From positions 24,393 through 88,392 of the forward strand of contig DIVF01000002.1 in NCBI GenBank assembly GCA_002423285.1: a stretch of DNA of 64,000 bases, read 5' to 3'. This stretch comes from Micavibrio sp. UBA6139. Its GTDB lineage: Bacteria > Pseudomonadota > Alphaproteobacteria > Micavibrionales > Micavibrionaceae. Numbering within the stretch: the first letter of the stretch is position 1; every line of letters begins with the position of its first letter. Both the position numbers and the translations under genes were made by a program. Under the pieces are notes generated by a model. It made no database searches and was not told the origin of the DNA. It worked only from the letters and a program-made list of their open reading frames with translations. Positions 7,641 through 16,506 of the stretch are shown here, in pieces.

Positions 7641-10448
7641 ATGACTGCAAAAAAGCAGCTGCAACGCTTTGTCATGGCCACGGGCCTGACAATGATGGGC
7701 CTCACCTCGCTCTTTAATTCTGCCGCCGCGCAAGAGCCAACACCGACCCCGGCCCCCATTACGACCCCGGTCACAAATACACCGGCCAACGCGAACACGC
7801 CCCCGACATTGCTTATCGCCCCGGCATCGAAGCATGATGATGTTATCGTCGCGCAATTGGCGCGGATCGATAAAATTATTGCCGACCATAAAAATGACGA
7901 CGCTTTCAACGCCCAGCGCGCCCCCGAGATTCAAGACGCGATTGATGCAATGATCGCCGCGCTGAACGCGGGTGCGAATCCAGATTATTTCCCTGGCAAA
8001 GATGGCCTGAAAGCTATCCGCGCCAACACGATGAGTGCCCTGCAAGCGGCGATTGTCGTTGGCAGTGAAATGAATCGCCCTGATCTGGCGATTGCCTTCA
8101 TCGAAAAAAGCAAAGACCTGCGCAAAAAATCACCCGATGACTGGAGCGCAATGGATTATGCCGTTTCCGGATTTTTAGAGGCACAAACAGAATCCGTGAC
8201 CAATGCCAGAAGCGCCGCCCTGATCCTGCTCGCCCTGCATAATAAGGGCGTGGCGCTGAGCGAAGCCGCAGCAATGTTTAAGGTATCCGAAGGGAAATTA
8301 AAAACATACGGCGATCTGGCCCGTGGCCTTGTCGGGATTGAAGCCCTGCACCGCATATCCCTGATCAACAACGCAGAACGCGATATTCTGGTCAACGGCA
8401 CGCCGGAATTAAAAGACACGATCCGCAACGCGACCAGCATTACCAAAGACCTGATCATTCAGCATGGCGGCAAGCTGATGAACTACCCGGAAAGCGCCCC
8501 CGGCGATCCCGAGATTTATAAAATCCGTTCCGGTGACACGCTTGATTCCTTGGCTGCACGTTTTTACCGCGTGATGGGCCAAGCCACGCCACAAGACGCC
8601 GCCGCCATTCTGGCCATTACAAACGATATTATCAACGATGCAACAGACATGACCGCCGGCAAACCGTTGCTGGTGCCCGTACCGCTTGATAAGCGCATCG
8701 GGACAGTGACCTTGAGCATTGAGATGTCGCTGGTCATGCTGGCCGACCGGATGAAGGATATGTATCACGACCAAACACTGTCGCGGGATGACATTGCCCG
8801 TGATCTGGCTCAAATGAATGGCATTGATCCGGCCCGCATTCACGAAGACGCCGTACTGAAAAAAGATCAGGTGATGGATGTCGGCCTGATCAACAACAAC
8901 CACAATCAATGGCCCCAACTGCAAGCCCCGATCAGTTACAAGGGCGAGCGCGAAGTGGATTTGATCGTGATCGAACCCGCAGACACCCATGCCAAAAACA
9001 CCTATACGGTGGCCAATGGCACGGCCTATTCCATCAACCCGTCTGTGGATCTGACACAGATCCACTCTTTGAGCGAATTGTTGATGACCACGCAGCCGAA
9101 CACCGAATCCAGCGAAACCTTGCGCATGCTGCTGGCCGCTGAAGGCAGCCCGGTCCAAGACCGCGTTATTTTCAGCCACAGCATGGCCATCAAAATCGAC
9201 GAAGAAAAAAACTCAGACAAAATCCGCAACAAACGCGGTCACGATTCTGCGGCCTATGAAAATATCCGCCTCTATTTGCCGCAAATGGAACGCGCGCGCC
9301 CAATCATCTTTAACGCCGCCGGTAATTTCTGGCCAGAGGAAGGCCGTTATATTCAGTCTTATCAGATGGCGCATTCACCGCGCTCTGTTCTGGTTGGTGC
9401 CGTTGGACAATATCCAATCAACAGCACGATGGATGAAGACCGCGTTATTGCGCCTTATTCAACACATGGTGCCGATATTTGCGCGCCCCTGCCGATGGAA
9501 ATGACCCGCCAGATGGAGGGCACATCCTTTGCCACACCACTGCTGGCCGCCGTCTATCGCCAGATGGCGGAATGGTACGGTGACACGCTCAGCTTCGAAG
9601 AGATCATGGCGGCATCGCTGATGACCGCTGACCGGAATGTTCTAGACTATGATAAGAGCAATTCAGCACTTCCACCGCTTCTGAACCCCAACCCTTATGC
9701 CACAAAACCGGCTGAATTCCGCAGCAATGGCGGCGGGCTACCCCATCATGAACGCTGCGGCGCAGGTGTTATCAATATGACACGCTGGCAAGCGGCTCTG
9801 GACACGATGGTCGCCTTAAAAACATCCCCGACTATGAACGGTCAGGGCGTTGGGCCAGCACATGCAGCCGAAACAAGCTATACCCTGCCAGTCAGCGCAC
9901 CACAGGTCATCTTGCCAAAGACAAAAGACGGCAAGGCGGAATATGTGTACCGCGTTACGGCACCCGCAGACATGACCACCGGCAAATTGACCCTGTTATT
10001 GCCCCAATATGAAGGGTCAACCAGTGAAATCGTCCTCCGTACACCGGGCGGTTTTGAAAAGCATATGGGCAAGAGCATTTTTGGCATCGTTTCAACCTTT
10101 GCCTTTGCCTATGAAGATATCAAGGCAGGCAGCGTGTTTGAAATTCATTCCAACAAACCGCTGGGGCCAACAGCGGGGATTATTCTGCGCGGGCATACAC
10201 CGGGCAATACAATTGCCATGCTGCGTGACCACCTGCGCGCTCAAGGCATCTTGCCTGCACCGAATATGGAGATGAGCGGCGACATTGTGGTCGGACCAAA
10301 TAAACCGATCAATGTCTTGCAGCAAAAACTGCCAGACCCAACGCCACCGAAGCCAGCCTCCACCCCCGAAGGCACAGATAAATTCAGACCCGATGACATG
10401 CCAATCCGTCCGGTCACAATGAAAAAGGGCCCGGCCCTATCCCCATAA
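7641..10448 (+). CDS. Exported LysM protein with subtilase-like domain lacking clear Asp/His motifs
   Basis: A 935-aa secreted or periplasmic protein. A signal peptide (FVMATGLTMMGLTSLF, cleavage near AAAQE) is followed by a Pro/Thr-rich stretch and an alpha-helical region. A LysM peptidoglycan-binding module lies at about 292-350 (YKIRSGDTLDSLAARFY). A region resembling the S8 subtilase core spans about 435-690. The oxyanion Asn segment NAAGN (about 558-562) and the nucleophile motif EGTSFATP (Ser about 629) are clear. The expected Asp motif reads VDLIVIEPAD (Glu445 where DTG would be), and no HGTxVA is found, so activity is doubtful. A beta-rich region and a Pro-rich C-terminus follow. AGGGAAG precedes the start. 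It could be a pseudoprotease or a very divergent protease acting at the cell wall. Confidence 0.7.
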   Translation: MTAKKQLQRFVMATGLTMMGLTSLFNSAAAQEPTPTPAPITTPVTNTPANANTPPTLLIAPASKHDDVIVAQLARIDKIIADHKNDDAFNAQRAPEIQDAIDAMIAALNAGANPDYFPGKDGLKAIRANTMSALQAAIVVGSEMNRPDLAIAFIEKSKDLRKKSPDDWSAMDYAVSGFLEAQTESVTNARSAALILLALHNKGVALSEAAAMFKVSEGKLKTYGDLARGLVGIEALHRISLINNAERDILVNGTPELKDTIRNATSITKDLIIQHGGKLMNYPESAPGDPEIYKIRSGDTLDSLAARFYRVMGQATPQDAAAILAITNDIINDATDMTAGKPLLVPVPLDKRIGTVTLSIEMSLVMLADRMKDMYHDQTLSRDDIARDLAQMNGIDPARIHEDAVLKKDQVMDVGLINNNHNQWPQLQAPISYKGEREVDLIVIEPADTHAKNTYTVANGTAYSINPSVDLTQIHSLSELLMTTQPNTESSETLRMLLAAEGSPVQDRVIFSHSMAIKIDEEKNSDKIRNKRGHDSAAYENIRLYLPQMERARPIIFNAAGNFWPEEGRYIQSYQMAHSPRSVLVGAVGQYPINSTMDEDRVIAPYSTHGADICAPLPMEMTRQMEGTSFATPLLAAVYRQMAEWYGDTLSFEEIMAASLMTADRNVLDYDKSNSALPPLLNPNPYATKPAEFRSNGGGLPHHERCGAGVINMTRWQAALDTMVALKTSPTMNGQGVGPAHAAETSYTLPVSAPQVILPKTKDGKAEYVYRVTAPADMTTGKLTLLLPQYEGSTSEIVLRTPGGFEKHMGKSIFGIVSTFAFAYEDIKAGSVFEIHSNKPLGPTAGIILRGHTPGNTIAMLRDHLRAQGILPAPNMEMSGDIVVGPNKPINVLQQKLPDPTPPKPASTPEGTDKFRPDDMPIRPVTMKKGPALSP

Positions 10449-10493
10449 TGGCGGGATGAAACCGGACCCTCTCAAAAATATTGTTTAAAATCT

Positions 10494-11048
10494 TTAACGG
10501 TTGAAAATGCGCGGCAGCATGCGGCGCAATGTTGAATCGCGATCAATCACATGATGCTTCATCGCCCCGGCAAAATGCAGACCGATCATGACGATCATCG
10601 TATAGGCGACAATTTCATGCACCTCAACGGCGACCTCCGCCAGGTCTTCATTCGGGCGCACCAGATCCGGCAGGGTAAAGAGACCAAACACGCTGACTGA
10701 AAACCCCTTGGCCGAAGACATAACCCACCCGGATAAGGGCATCAGGAACAGGGCCACATACAGCAAGCCGTGAATAACCCGGGCCAAGATTTTTTCCCAT
10801 TTCCGGTGATTGGGCAAAGGCAGCGGGTGGGCATTCATCAAACGCCATAACAGGCGCATCGACACTAAAACCAGAATCGTAATGCCCACCGATTTATGCA
10901 GACCGTAAATTTGCAGTTTCTGCGGGCCGAGGTCGAGGCCGGTCATATACAAACCCACACACAACATCCCAACCACCAACAGGGCAATCACCCAGTGAAA
11001 GCATTTTGCCACGCCGCCATATTGTTCATTCGTATTCCGCCAAGTCAT
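10494..11048 (-). CDS. Cytochrome b561 family di-haem membrane protein
   Basis: A 184-aa inner-membrane protein with four predicted helices. Candidate haem-ligand histidines are in AKCFHWVIALLV (helix 1), YGLHKSVGITIL (helix 2), IHGLLYVALFLMPLSGWVM (helix 3) and IVMIGLHFAGAMKHH (helix 4), the CybB-type arrangement. This family transfers electrons from quinol or superoxide in the membrane; the exact donor is not known here. It is transcribed toward the LysM/subtilase-like gene, and the convergent gap is only 45 bases. It may be functionally linked with the YceI gene nearby. Confidence 0.88.
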   Translation of the reverse strand: MTWRNTNEQYGGVAKCFHWVIALLVVGMLCVGLYMTGLDLGPQKLQIYGLHKSVGITILVLVSMRLLWRLMNAHPLPLPNHRKWEKILARVIHGLLYVALFLMPLSGWVMSSAKGFSVSVFGLFTLPDLVRPNEDLAEVAVEVHEIVAYTMIVMIGLHFAGAMKHHVIDRDSTLRRMLPRIFNR

Positions 11049-11126
11049 AAGAGCACTCTTTCATCAGGAATTTATGAGGAAGGTAAGATCCCGCCTCTGG
11101 AAATCAAGAACGTTGCGTCGCGAAAA

Positions 11127-11327
11127 CTAGCCAAAATACTGGCTGTAAAGGCCGACAAAGACAATCGACCCGATCCCCGCCACCAGCCAGTTCAAAAGCC
11201 CGTAAACCTTTAACCGTGGGTCAGTTTTTAAATCTTCGTTGGTTTTATGGCGCAGCAAAAACATCAGCATCATCTGCCCGACGCAAAACCCAACCACAAA
11301 CCCGATAAGACCAATGACATAGACCAT
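11127..11327 (-). CDS. Small two-helix membrane protein, unknown function
   Basis: A 66-aa protein with two predicted membrane helices (MVYVIGLIGFVVGFCVGQMM and LLNWLVAGIGSIVFVGLY), joined by a charged loop, HKTNEDLKTDPRLK. AAGGA lies about 10 bases before the ATG, which supports expression. It sits 78 bases upstream of the cytochrome b561 gene on the same strand and could share its transcript. I do not recognise a named family. Confidence 0.6.
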   Translation of the reverse strand: MVYVIGLIGFVVGFCVGQMMLMFLLRHKTNEDLKTDPRLKVYGLLNWLVAGIGSIVFVGLYSQYFG

Positions 11328-11417
11328 GGCGCTATTTTCCTTTATCGTGGGTTTTCCGTCAACACGGGATCACACCGCAACCCACTTTTCGGCCCCCTTT
11401 AAGGTACCCATTTTTTC

Positions 11418-12254
11418 ATGTCGATCTTTCATATTGTTATTCTGGCGATTGTTCAGGGCATTACGGAATTCCTGCCGATTTCTTCCAGCGGCCATTTGAT
11501 TTTAACCCATGCGCTGCTGACACCGGGCACCGGGTCGCAGAATTTCTTTGGCGCGACATTGACCATGGATATTGCCGTTCACATCGGCAGCTTAATCGCA
11601 GTGTTGATTTATTTCCGCAAAGACATCTTCGCGATGATGAAGGCCGGGATCAATATTTTGAAAACCGGCACCATTACAGGTCCCGAATCACGCATGCTGG
11701 TCTTTATTGTGGCGGGTTCCATTCCGGTGATGGCGCTGGGCCTTGTCATTCACCTCACCGAACCCGCATGGGCGCGGTCACTGCAGGTGATTGGCTGGAC
11801 GATGCTGGGTTTTGGTATTTTGCTAGGTGTTGCGGATAAAATCGGCACCAAAGAGCGCACCACCGATGACATGACATGGCGCGATGCCGCTATTATCGGT
11901 TTTGCGCAAATGCTGGCTTTGATCCCCGGCACCAGCCGTTCGGGTATCACCATGACCGCCGCGCGGTTTTTGGGTTTCAACCGGGTAGAAGCCGCCCGTT
12001 ATTCCTTCCTGCTCTCCATCGTCGCCATTTCCGCCGCCGGGATGGTGGGCTTACTCGATTTCATGAAAGACCCGCAGTCAGACATGATTACGGGGCTGAT
12101 TGTCGGGATTATCGTATCGTTTTTGGCCGCCATCGGGGCCATTCATTTCTTAATGACGTGGCTGGGCCGAGCCAGTTTCTCGCTGTTTGTCTGGTACCGC
12201 GTGGCCTTGGGCCTGGTCTTGCTGGCATTGCTTTACACTGGCCACCTCGCGTGA
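11418..12254 (+). CDS. uppP: Undecaprenyl-diphosphatase UppP (BacA)
   Basis: A 278-aa polytopic membrane phosphatase. It dephosphorylates undecaprenyl diphosphate to undecaprenyl phosphate, recycling the lipid carrier for peptidoglycan and polysaccharide synthesis. Both family signatures are present: QGITEFLPISSSGHLIL near the N-terminus with the catalytic Glu/Ser/His region, and LALIPGTSRSGITMTAARF at about 170-190. The length is typical. It is divergent from the small membrane gene and followed 39 bases later by a HAD hydrolase gene in the same direction. Confidence 0.96.
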   Translation: MSIFHIVILAIVQGITEFLPISSSGHLILTHALLTPGTGSQNFFGATLTMDIAVHIGSLIAVLIYFRKDIFAMMKAGINILKTGTITGPESRMLVFIVAGSIPVMALGLVIHLTEPAWARSLQVIGWTMLGFGILLGVADKIGTKERTTDDMTWRDAAIIGFAQMLALIPGTSRSGITMTAARFLGFNRVEAARYSFLLSIVAISAAGMVGLLDFMKDPQSDMITGLIVGIIVSFLAAIGAIHFLMTWLGRASFSLFVWYRVALGLVLLALLYTGHLA

Positions 12255-12293
12255 TAATTCTTCCGTACACTCACGAATACGGAAAATATTGCG

Positions 12294-13499
12294 TTGCGGA
12301 AAAATTCAAAAAAGGCATTGTCTCCAAAATCCCTGGTGATCTGGGATCTCGATAACACGCTGACGGATTCGGCGGGTTTTTGGGCTGTGGCCACGGGCCA
12401 TTCCATTGCCATGCTGCGCGATAATTTTGGCATGACCAATGCGACCCTAAACGATGCCGCCAACCGTGCGCCACCGCAATTCAGATTTTCCGATTTTGGC
12501 CGCATGGTTGAATGGATGCACCGCGAACAAATCCTGCCGCAACCAGCATCCGGCGAAGATGCCTATCGCATGGACATCACACGCCGCGCCATCGCGCAAA
12601 AATGGTACAAGACGCAAAGTGAAATGAGCGTCTTTTATCCGCATGCCGTTTCGACATTGCGCACCATCACCGCCCACGGCACAAAGATGGCGATCTATAC
12701 CGACACGGACGGACCATCGATGATCCGCCGTTTGTGGTTGATGGCCAAAAATGCCACGCGGTCGGGCGAGCTTTCAGACCCCATCGAAATTTTCCGCCTG
12801 TTCGATCATTTCTATGCGCAACCCGCCTGCGAAGATGATGCGGCGGCCCTGCGCGATATCGACACCCACTTCATTCTGGCGATGAAACAACGCCTGTCAA
12901 TTATGACGCCGGACCCGGCAACGGGCAAAGAACGCCGCAAGCCCAGCGGCGCGCATATTGCGCAAATCCTGCATGATTTTAAAACCGCCCCGCAAAACGC
13001 CCTGATGATGGGCGACAGCGACAAGGATGGCGGCAGCGCCAAATTGGGCGGCATTGATTTCGCCTGGCTGAAATTTGGCGCCAAGCTGGACCACCGCGCA
13101 GTCAACAAGGCACGCTGCATGATTTCAAGCGGGTATAAATGGGGTCTGGCAGGTATCCGTGAAGCCTTCAATGAACAAGGCATCACCCCGGCAATTACAA
13201 TGCATCGTGGTTTTCCTGAACTGCTGAAGAAAGTTGATTTTATCGGCGGGGCCGGATTCAGCCCGTGTAATGTAAAAACCGCACCAGAGTGTCACCATAA
13301 GGACGCGTGTCCAGACATTCAAACGGTAAACCAGACAATTCATCGTCTGGCACCCGCGTTTCAGTCTCAATCACGGCTATCGCCGACGGGGCCAGCCACC
13401 CATTTTGCGCCAGTGCAGAAAGCGCCGGAGCCACAAGCCCCTTGCGGTATGGCGGGTCCAGAAAAACCAGATTCGCCTGCGGGACCGAACCCGGTTTAA
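12294..13499 (+). CDS. HAD-superfamily hydrolase with 3' end overlapping rsmD
   Basis: Soluble HAD phosphatase-like protein of 401 aa. Motif I is VIWDLDNTLTDS (Asp18, Asp20), motif II lies in MAIYTDTDGPS, the Lys region in KPSGAHIAQIL, and motif IV is MMGDSDKDGGSAKLGG. The substrate is unknown. The start is a TTG preceded by GGAAAA; no ATG is available before motif I. The HAD core ends by about residue 320, yet the frame runs on for about 80 residues (TVNQTIHRLAPAF onward) that are entirely antisense to rsmD, a 242-bp tail-to-tail overlap. This tail is Pro/Ala-rich and may be a read-through extension rather than an evolved domain. Confidence 0.8.
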   Translation: MRKNSKKALSPKSLVIWDLDNTLTDSAGFWAVATGHSIAMLRDNFGMTNATLNDAANRAPPQFRFSDFGRMVEWMHREQILPQPASGEDAYRMDITRRAIAQKWYKTQSEMSVFYPHAVSTLRTITAHGTKMAIYTDTDGPSMIRRLWLMAKNATRSGELSDPIEIFRLFDHFYAQPACEDDAAALRDIDTHFILAMKQRLSIMTPDPATGKERRKPSGAHIAQILHDFKTAPQNALMMGDSDKDGGSAKLGGIDFAWLKFGAKLDHRAVNKARCMISSGYKWGLAGIREAFNEQGITPAITMHRGFPELLKKVDFIGGAGFSPCNVKTAPECHHKDACPDIQTVNQTIHRLAPAFQSQSRLSPTGPATHFAPVQKAPEPQAPCGMAGPEKPDSPAGPNPV

Positions 13500-13851
13500 C
13501 GCCCAATTTCCCGCTGTCTTGCAACAGGAAATGCACATTCGTATCAATCTTGCAATTGGCAACATTGTCGCGGGCGCAATTCAAACTCGTCTTGTCCTTA
13601 TCAATAAAGACGCAACCCACCGCCCCGCGCGACATGGCTTCCAAGCCCAAGGCCCCCGTGCCACAAAACGCATCCAGAACAAACGCACCGTCCAGATCAA
13701 ATTCAATATCGGTTTCAGAGGAATCGAGGAATCGCCCGGCGGTCAGAATATTAAACATCGCCTGGCGCATCCGGTCGCTGGTCGGGCGCACGGCATCCCC
13801 CTTTGGCACGATCAAATTGCGTCCGCGATAAATCCCTGATGTTATGCGCAT
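13258..13851 (-). CDS. rsmD: 16S rRNA (guanine966-N2)-methyltransferase RsmD
   Basis: A 197-aa SAM-dependent methyltransferase that modifies G966 of 16S rRNA in the assembled small-subunit head. The family start MRITSGIYRGRNL is present. The SAM-binding motif is VLDAFCGTGALGLEAMSRGA (about 60-79) and the catalytic motif is LVFLDPPYRKG, a DPPY tetrapeptide. The C-terminus PYGDTLVRFLHYTG is normal, so this gene is the authentic partner in the overlap with the HAD gene. It is 11 bases downstream of rluB on the same strand, an operon arrangement common in alphaproteobacteria. Confidence 0.95.
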   Translation of the reverse strand: MRITSGIYRGRNLIVPKGDAVRPTSDRMRQAMFNILTAGRFLDSSETDIEFDLDGAFVLDAFCGTGALGLEAMSRGAVGCVFIDKDKTSLNCARDNVANCKIDTNVHFLLQDSGKLGVKPGSVPQANLVFLDPPYRKGLVAPALSALAQNGWLAPSAIAVIETETRVPDDELSGLPFECLDTRPYGDTLVRFLHYTG

Positions 13852-13862
13852 GACGGCTGACC

Positions 13863-14621
13863 TTACTTTTTAGAAAAATAACCGGGGATCAGGCGGTGCA
13901 AATCCTGGGTCCGCACTTCGATGACTTCGTTTTCGCCAATCTCCCCCAGGTTGAACGGGCCATAAGAGACCCGGATCAAACGGTTGACCTTCAGCCCCAT
14001 ATATTCAAGGACGCGGCGCACTTCGCGGTTTTTTCCTTCGGTGATTGAAAACACCAACCAGCAATTAGCACCAATCTGATGGTCAAAGCTTGCCTGAATA
14101 GAACCATAGCGCACGCCATCGATGGTAATGCCATCGCGCAGCGTATCCAGACGCTCTTGCGACACGGTCCCATAGGCGCGAACGCGGTAGGTACGCACCC
14201 ACCCTGTGGCCGGTAATTCTAAAAACCGCGACAAGCCACCATCATTGGTCAGCAGCAACAAACCTTCTGTATTCAAATCCAGCCGCCCGACACTGACCAC
14301 GCGCGGTAGGCCCTCCGGCAAAATATCAAAGACCGTTTCGCGGCCCAGCTCATCGCGGGCGGAGGTCACATAGCCTGCTGGCTTATGATACATGAACAGG
14401 CGTGTGGCCTCGGCACGTGGCAAAGGCTCACCGTCCACCATCACATCATCCCCGGCGCGAACATTATAAGCCGGGCTTTCAAGCACGTTTCCATTCACAC
14501 TGACGCGGCCAGCATTGATCCACATTTCCGCATCACGGCGCGAACATAGCCCCGCGCGAGCCATCACTTTCGCAATGCGCTCGCCCTTTTCGACAGTTTC
14601 TTCAGTGTTGTTTTGGTCCAT
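13863..14621 (-). CDS. rluB: rRNA pseudouridine synthase, RluB/RsuA family
   Basis: A 252-aa enzyme converting uridine to pseudouridine in rRNA, most likely 23S U2605. The N-terminal S4 RNA-binding domain (about 15-60) contains AKVMARAGLCSRRDAEMWI. The catalytic core has the diagnostic GRLDLNTEGLLLLTNDG, in which the Asp is the nucleophile, followed by KNREVRRVLEYMGL near the C-terminus. It is the first gene of the rluB-rsmD pair and is divergent from tadA, with 62 bases between the starts, an arrangement widespread in Rhizobiales and relatives. RsuA is a less likely alternative given the length and order. Confidence 0.93.
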   Translation of the reverse strand: MDQNNTEETVEKGERIAKVMARAGLCSRRDAEMWINAGRVSVNGNVLESPAYNVRAGDDVMVDGEPLPRAEATRLFMYHKPAGYVTSARDELGRETVFDILPEGLPRVVSVGRLDLNTEGLLLLTNDGGLSRFLELPATGWVRTYRVRAYGTVSQERLDTLRDGITIDGVRYGSIQASFDHQIGANCWLVFSITEGKNREVRRVLEYMGLKVNRLIRVSYGPFNLGEIGENEVIEVRTQDLHRLIPGYFSKK

Positions 14622-14683
14622 GCGCTCCTTTTACCGCGAAAGCGGGGCTGACGCGAAGAAAAATATGCGCTAAAACTAGGGCC

Positions 14684-15160
14684 ATGACCGAAGAAGACCG
14701 CCAAAAAGACCTGAAATTTATGGCTTTAGCACTGGAAGAGGCCAAAAACGCCGCCCTCCGCGACGAAGTACCTATTGGCGCGGTCTTGGTTGATGCCAAC
14801 GGCACCATTCTGGCCCAGACATCAAACCGCACCATCGAATTATCCGACCCCACCGCCCACGCCGAAATTCTGGCTATCCGCGATGCCTGCCGCAAGGCCG
14901 GATCACAACGCATTCCCGGCTGTGACCTCTATATCACCCTTGAACCCTGCGCCATGTGCGCGGGCGCCATCAGCTTTGCCCGTATCCGCCGCGTGATTTT
15001 TGCCGCACCCGACCCAAAAGGCGGTGGCGTTTTGCATGGCGGCCAATTTTTCAATCAACCCACCTGCCACCACCGCCCGGAAATTCTGGACGGTATGATG
15101 GCGGAAGATAGCACCACGTTGCTCAAGGGATTTTTTAAAGAGAAAAGAGAACGGGGTTAA
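14684..15160 (+). CDS. tadA: tRNA-specific adenosine deaminase TadA
   Basis: A 158-aa zinc enzyme that deaminates A34 of tRNA-Arg(ACG) to inosine. The deaminase motifs are THAEILAIRDACR-like (here PTAHAEILAIRDA, zinc His and catalytic Glu) and LEPCAMCAGAI (two zinc cysteines). The C-terminal helix ends with the Phe/Lys-rich FFKEKRERG typical of TadA. Its stop codon overlaps the left arm of a G-run hairpin. It is divergent from rluB. Confidence 0.95.
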   Translation: MTEEDRQKDLKFMALALEEAKNAALRDEVPIGAVLVDANGTILAQTSNRTIELSDPTAHAEILAIRDACRKAGSQRIPGCDLYITLEPCAMCAGAISFARIRRVIFAAPDPKGGGVLHGGQFFNQPTCHHRPEILDGMMAEDSTTLLKGFFKEKRERG

Positions 15161-15179
15161 GGGGGCACTGCCCCCTTAA
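15157..15179. repeat. Solo G-run hairpin after tadA stop
   Basis: TTAAGGGGGC, ACT, GCCCCCTTAA: a perfect 10-bp stem that includes the tadA stop codon. It lies between convergent tadA and the EAL gene. There is no U tract, so it is a family member rather than a classical terminator. Confidence 0.7.
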
Positions 15180-15193
15180 GAACCCTATACCTT

Positions 15194-16471
15194 TTACGTT
15201 CCGAGATTCTTACGGATGAATTCGTGGGCGTCATTGATGGACATGGGTTTGCCGAAGATGTAGCCTTGGCCCATATCGCAGCCGAGATCGTTCAAGATCT
15301 GAACGTCTTTTTCGGTTTCGATGCCTTCGGCGACGACACCCAGTTTGAAGTTTTTGGCCAAGCCAATAATGGCACTGACGATATCAATGCCTTTTGAGTC
15401 TCGTTCAATCTGGCTGATGAAGGAACGGTCGATCTTCAGTGAATCAATCGGGAATTTGTGCAAATACCCCAATGAAGAATATCCGGTGCCAAAATCATCA
15501 AGGGCGATGGTGACACCAAGGGCGCGCAGACTATGCAGCACTTGTTCAGCGCGTTCGGGGTCGGCAATAAGGGCGGATTCAGTGATTTCCAGTTTCAAAT
15601 GATGTGGTTCAACGCCGCTTTCAATCAACGCTTCGCGCACACCCTGGATGACATCCAGGGTTTCAAAGTTGATGCCGGAGAGGTTTACGCTGATAAAGAA
15701 ATCAGGAACCTTACCCGCAACTTCTTTCAAAAGGCTTGGAATCACGGCGCAGGCCCGCTGCATCATCATCCGGTCGATCACCTGAATAACGCCGGTGCGT
15801 TCGGCCACCGGAATAAATGTATCGGGGAAAACCATTCCTTTTTCCGGGTGGTTCCAGCGGATCAGCGCTTCAAAGCCGATAATCCGGCGTTCCGGCAACT
15901 TCATGATCGGTTGTAAAAAAGGAATAAATTCATTGCGTTCCAACCCGGCGCGCAGTTCCTGTTCCAGCTTTAATTCTTTGAGCACGCCCATCTTTTGCGC
16001 ACGGATATTCGACACACCCGACCCGTCAGCATCTGGCAAATCGAGATGCAGCGATTCCGGCATCTGAATGCGCGATGCGCGGTAACGTTCAACCAACAGT
16101 CCAATCAAAAACGATAAAATCGGGTCCAGACCGCGAATGCGTTCTTGCAAGGCAGTGCGCGGGATCAAGAATAAATCAGTCAGCGTTGTCGTGACCGCCG
16201 TGGCGGTGCGCGCGCCGCGATCCACCAGGGCCATTTCACCGAAAATCTCACCGGGGCCGAGGATACAAAGAAGCTCCCCATCGGCCGATAACAGGCGAAC
16301 CTCGCCGCTATCAATCAGATAGGCCTCTTTTCGCGGATCACCCACCGAAAAAAGGGTGTGATCGGCAACATAGGTCACCGCACGAATGCCCGCCCGCGAT
16401 GCGGGTGTATCGGCATTTTCGGCAGCGTCCGCAAGGCCAAGCACCTGAAGAGACGGAATTTCAAGACTCAT
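15194..16471 (-). CDS. Cyclic-nucleotide-binding / EAL-domain c-di-GMP phosphodiesterase
   Basis: A 425-aa cytosolic signalling enzyme. The N-terminal cNMP-binding domain (about 30-125) has LGPGEIFGEMALVDRGARTA, the phosphate-binding cassette with its Arg. The EAL domain (about 170-420) shows IIGFEALIRWNHP (EAL motif, catalytic Glu), FISVNLSG, LKLEITESAL, LDDFGTGYSSLGYL and LKIDRSFI, with the metal-ligand residues retained, so it is probably active against c-di-GMP. Binding of cAMP or cGMP would link a second nucleotide signal to c-di-GMP breakdown. It is followed by convergent tadA and lies 35 bases downstream of putA on the same strand, so cotranscription is possible. Confidence 0.93.
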   Translation of the reverse strand: MSLEIPSLQVLGLADAAENADTPASRAGIRAVTYVADHTLFSVGDPRKEAYLIDSGEVRLLSADGELLCILGPGEIFGEMALVDRGARTATAVTTTLTDLFLIPRTALQERIRGLDPILSFLIGLLVERYRASRIQMPESLHLDLPDADGSGVSNIRAQKMGVLKELKLEQELRAGLERNEFIPFLQPIMKLPERRIIGFEALIRWNHPEKGMVFPDTFIPVAERTGVIQVIDRMMMQRACAVIPSLLKEVAGKVPDFFISVNLSGINFETLDVIQGVREALIESGVEPHHLKLEITESALIADPERAEQVLHSLRALGVTIALDDFGTGYSSLGYLHKFPIDSLKIDRSFISQIERDSKGIDIVSAIIGLAKNFKLGVVAEGIETEKDVQILNDLGCDMGQGYIFGKPMSINDAHEFIRKNLGT

Positions 16472-16506
16472 ACTGTATTCCTAAATACGCGATTATTCTT
16501 TGTCTG

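Noticed and set aside
8409..9179. 256-codon frame antisense to the LysM/subtilase-like gene
   Set aside because: No ribosome site or family motif, and the sense gene is complete.
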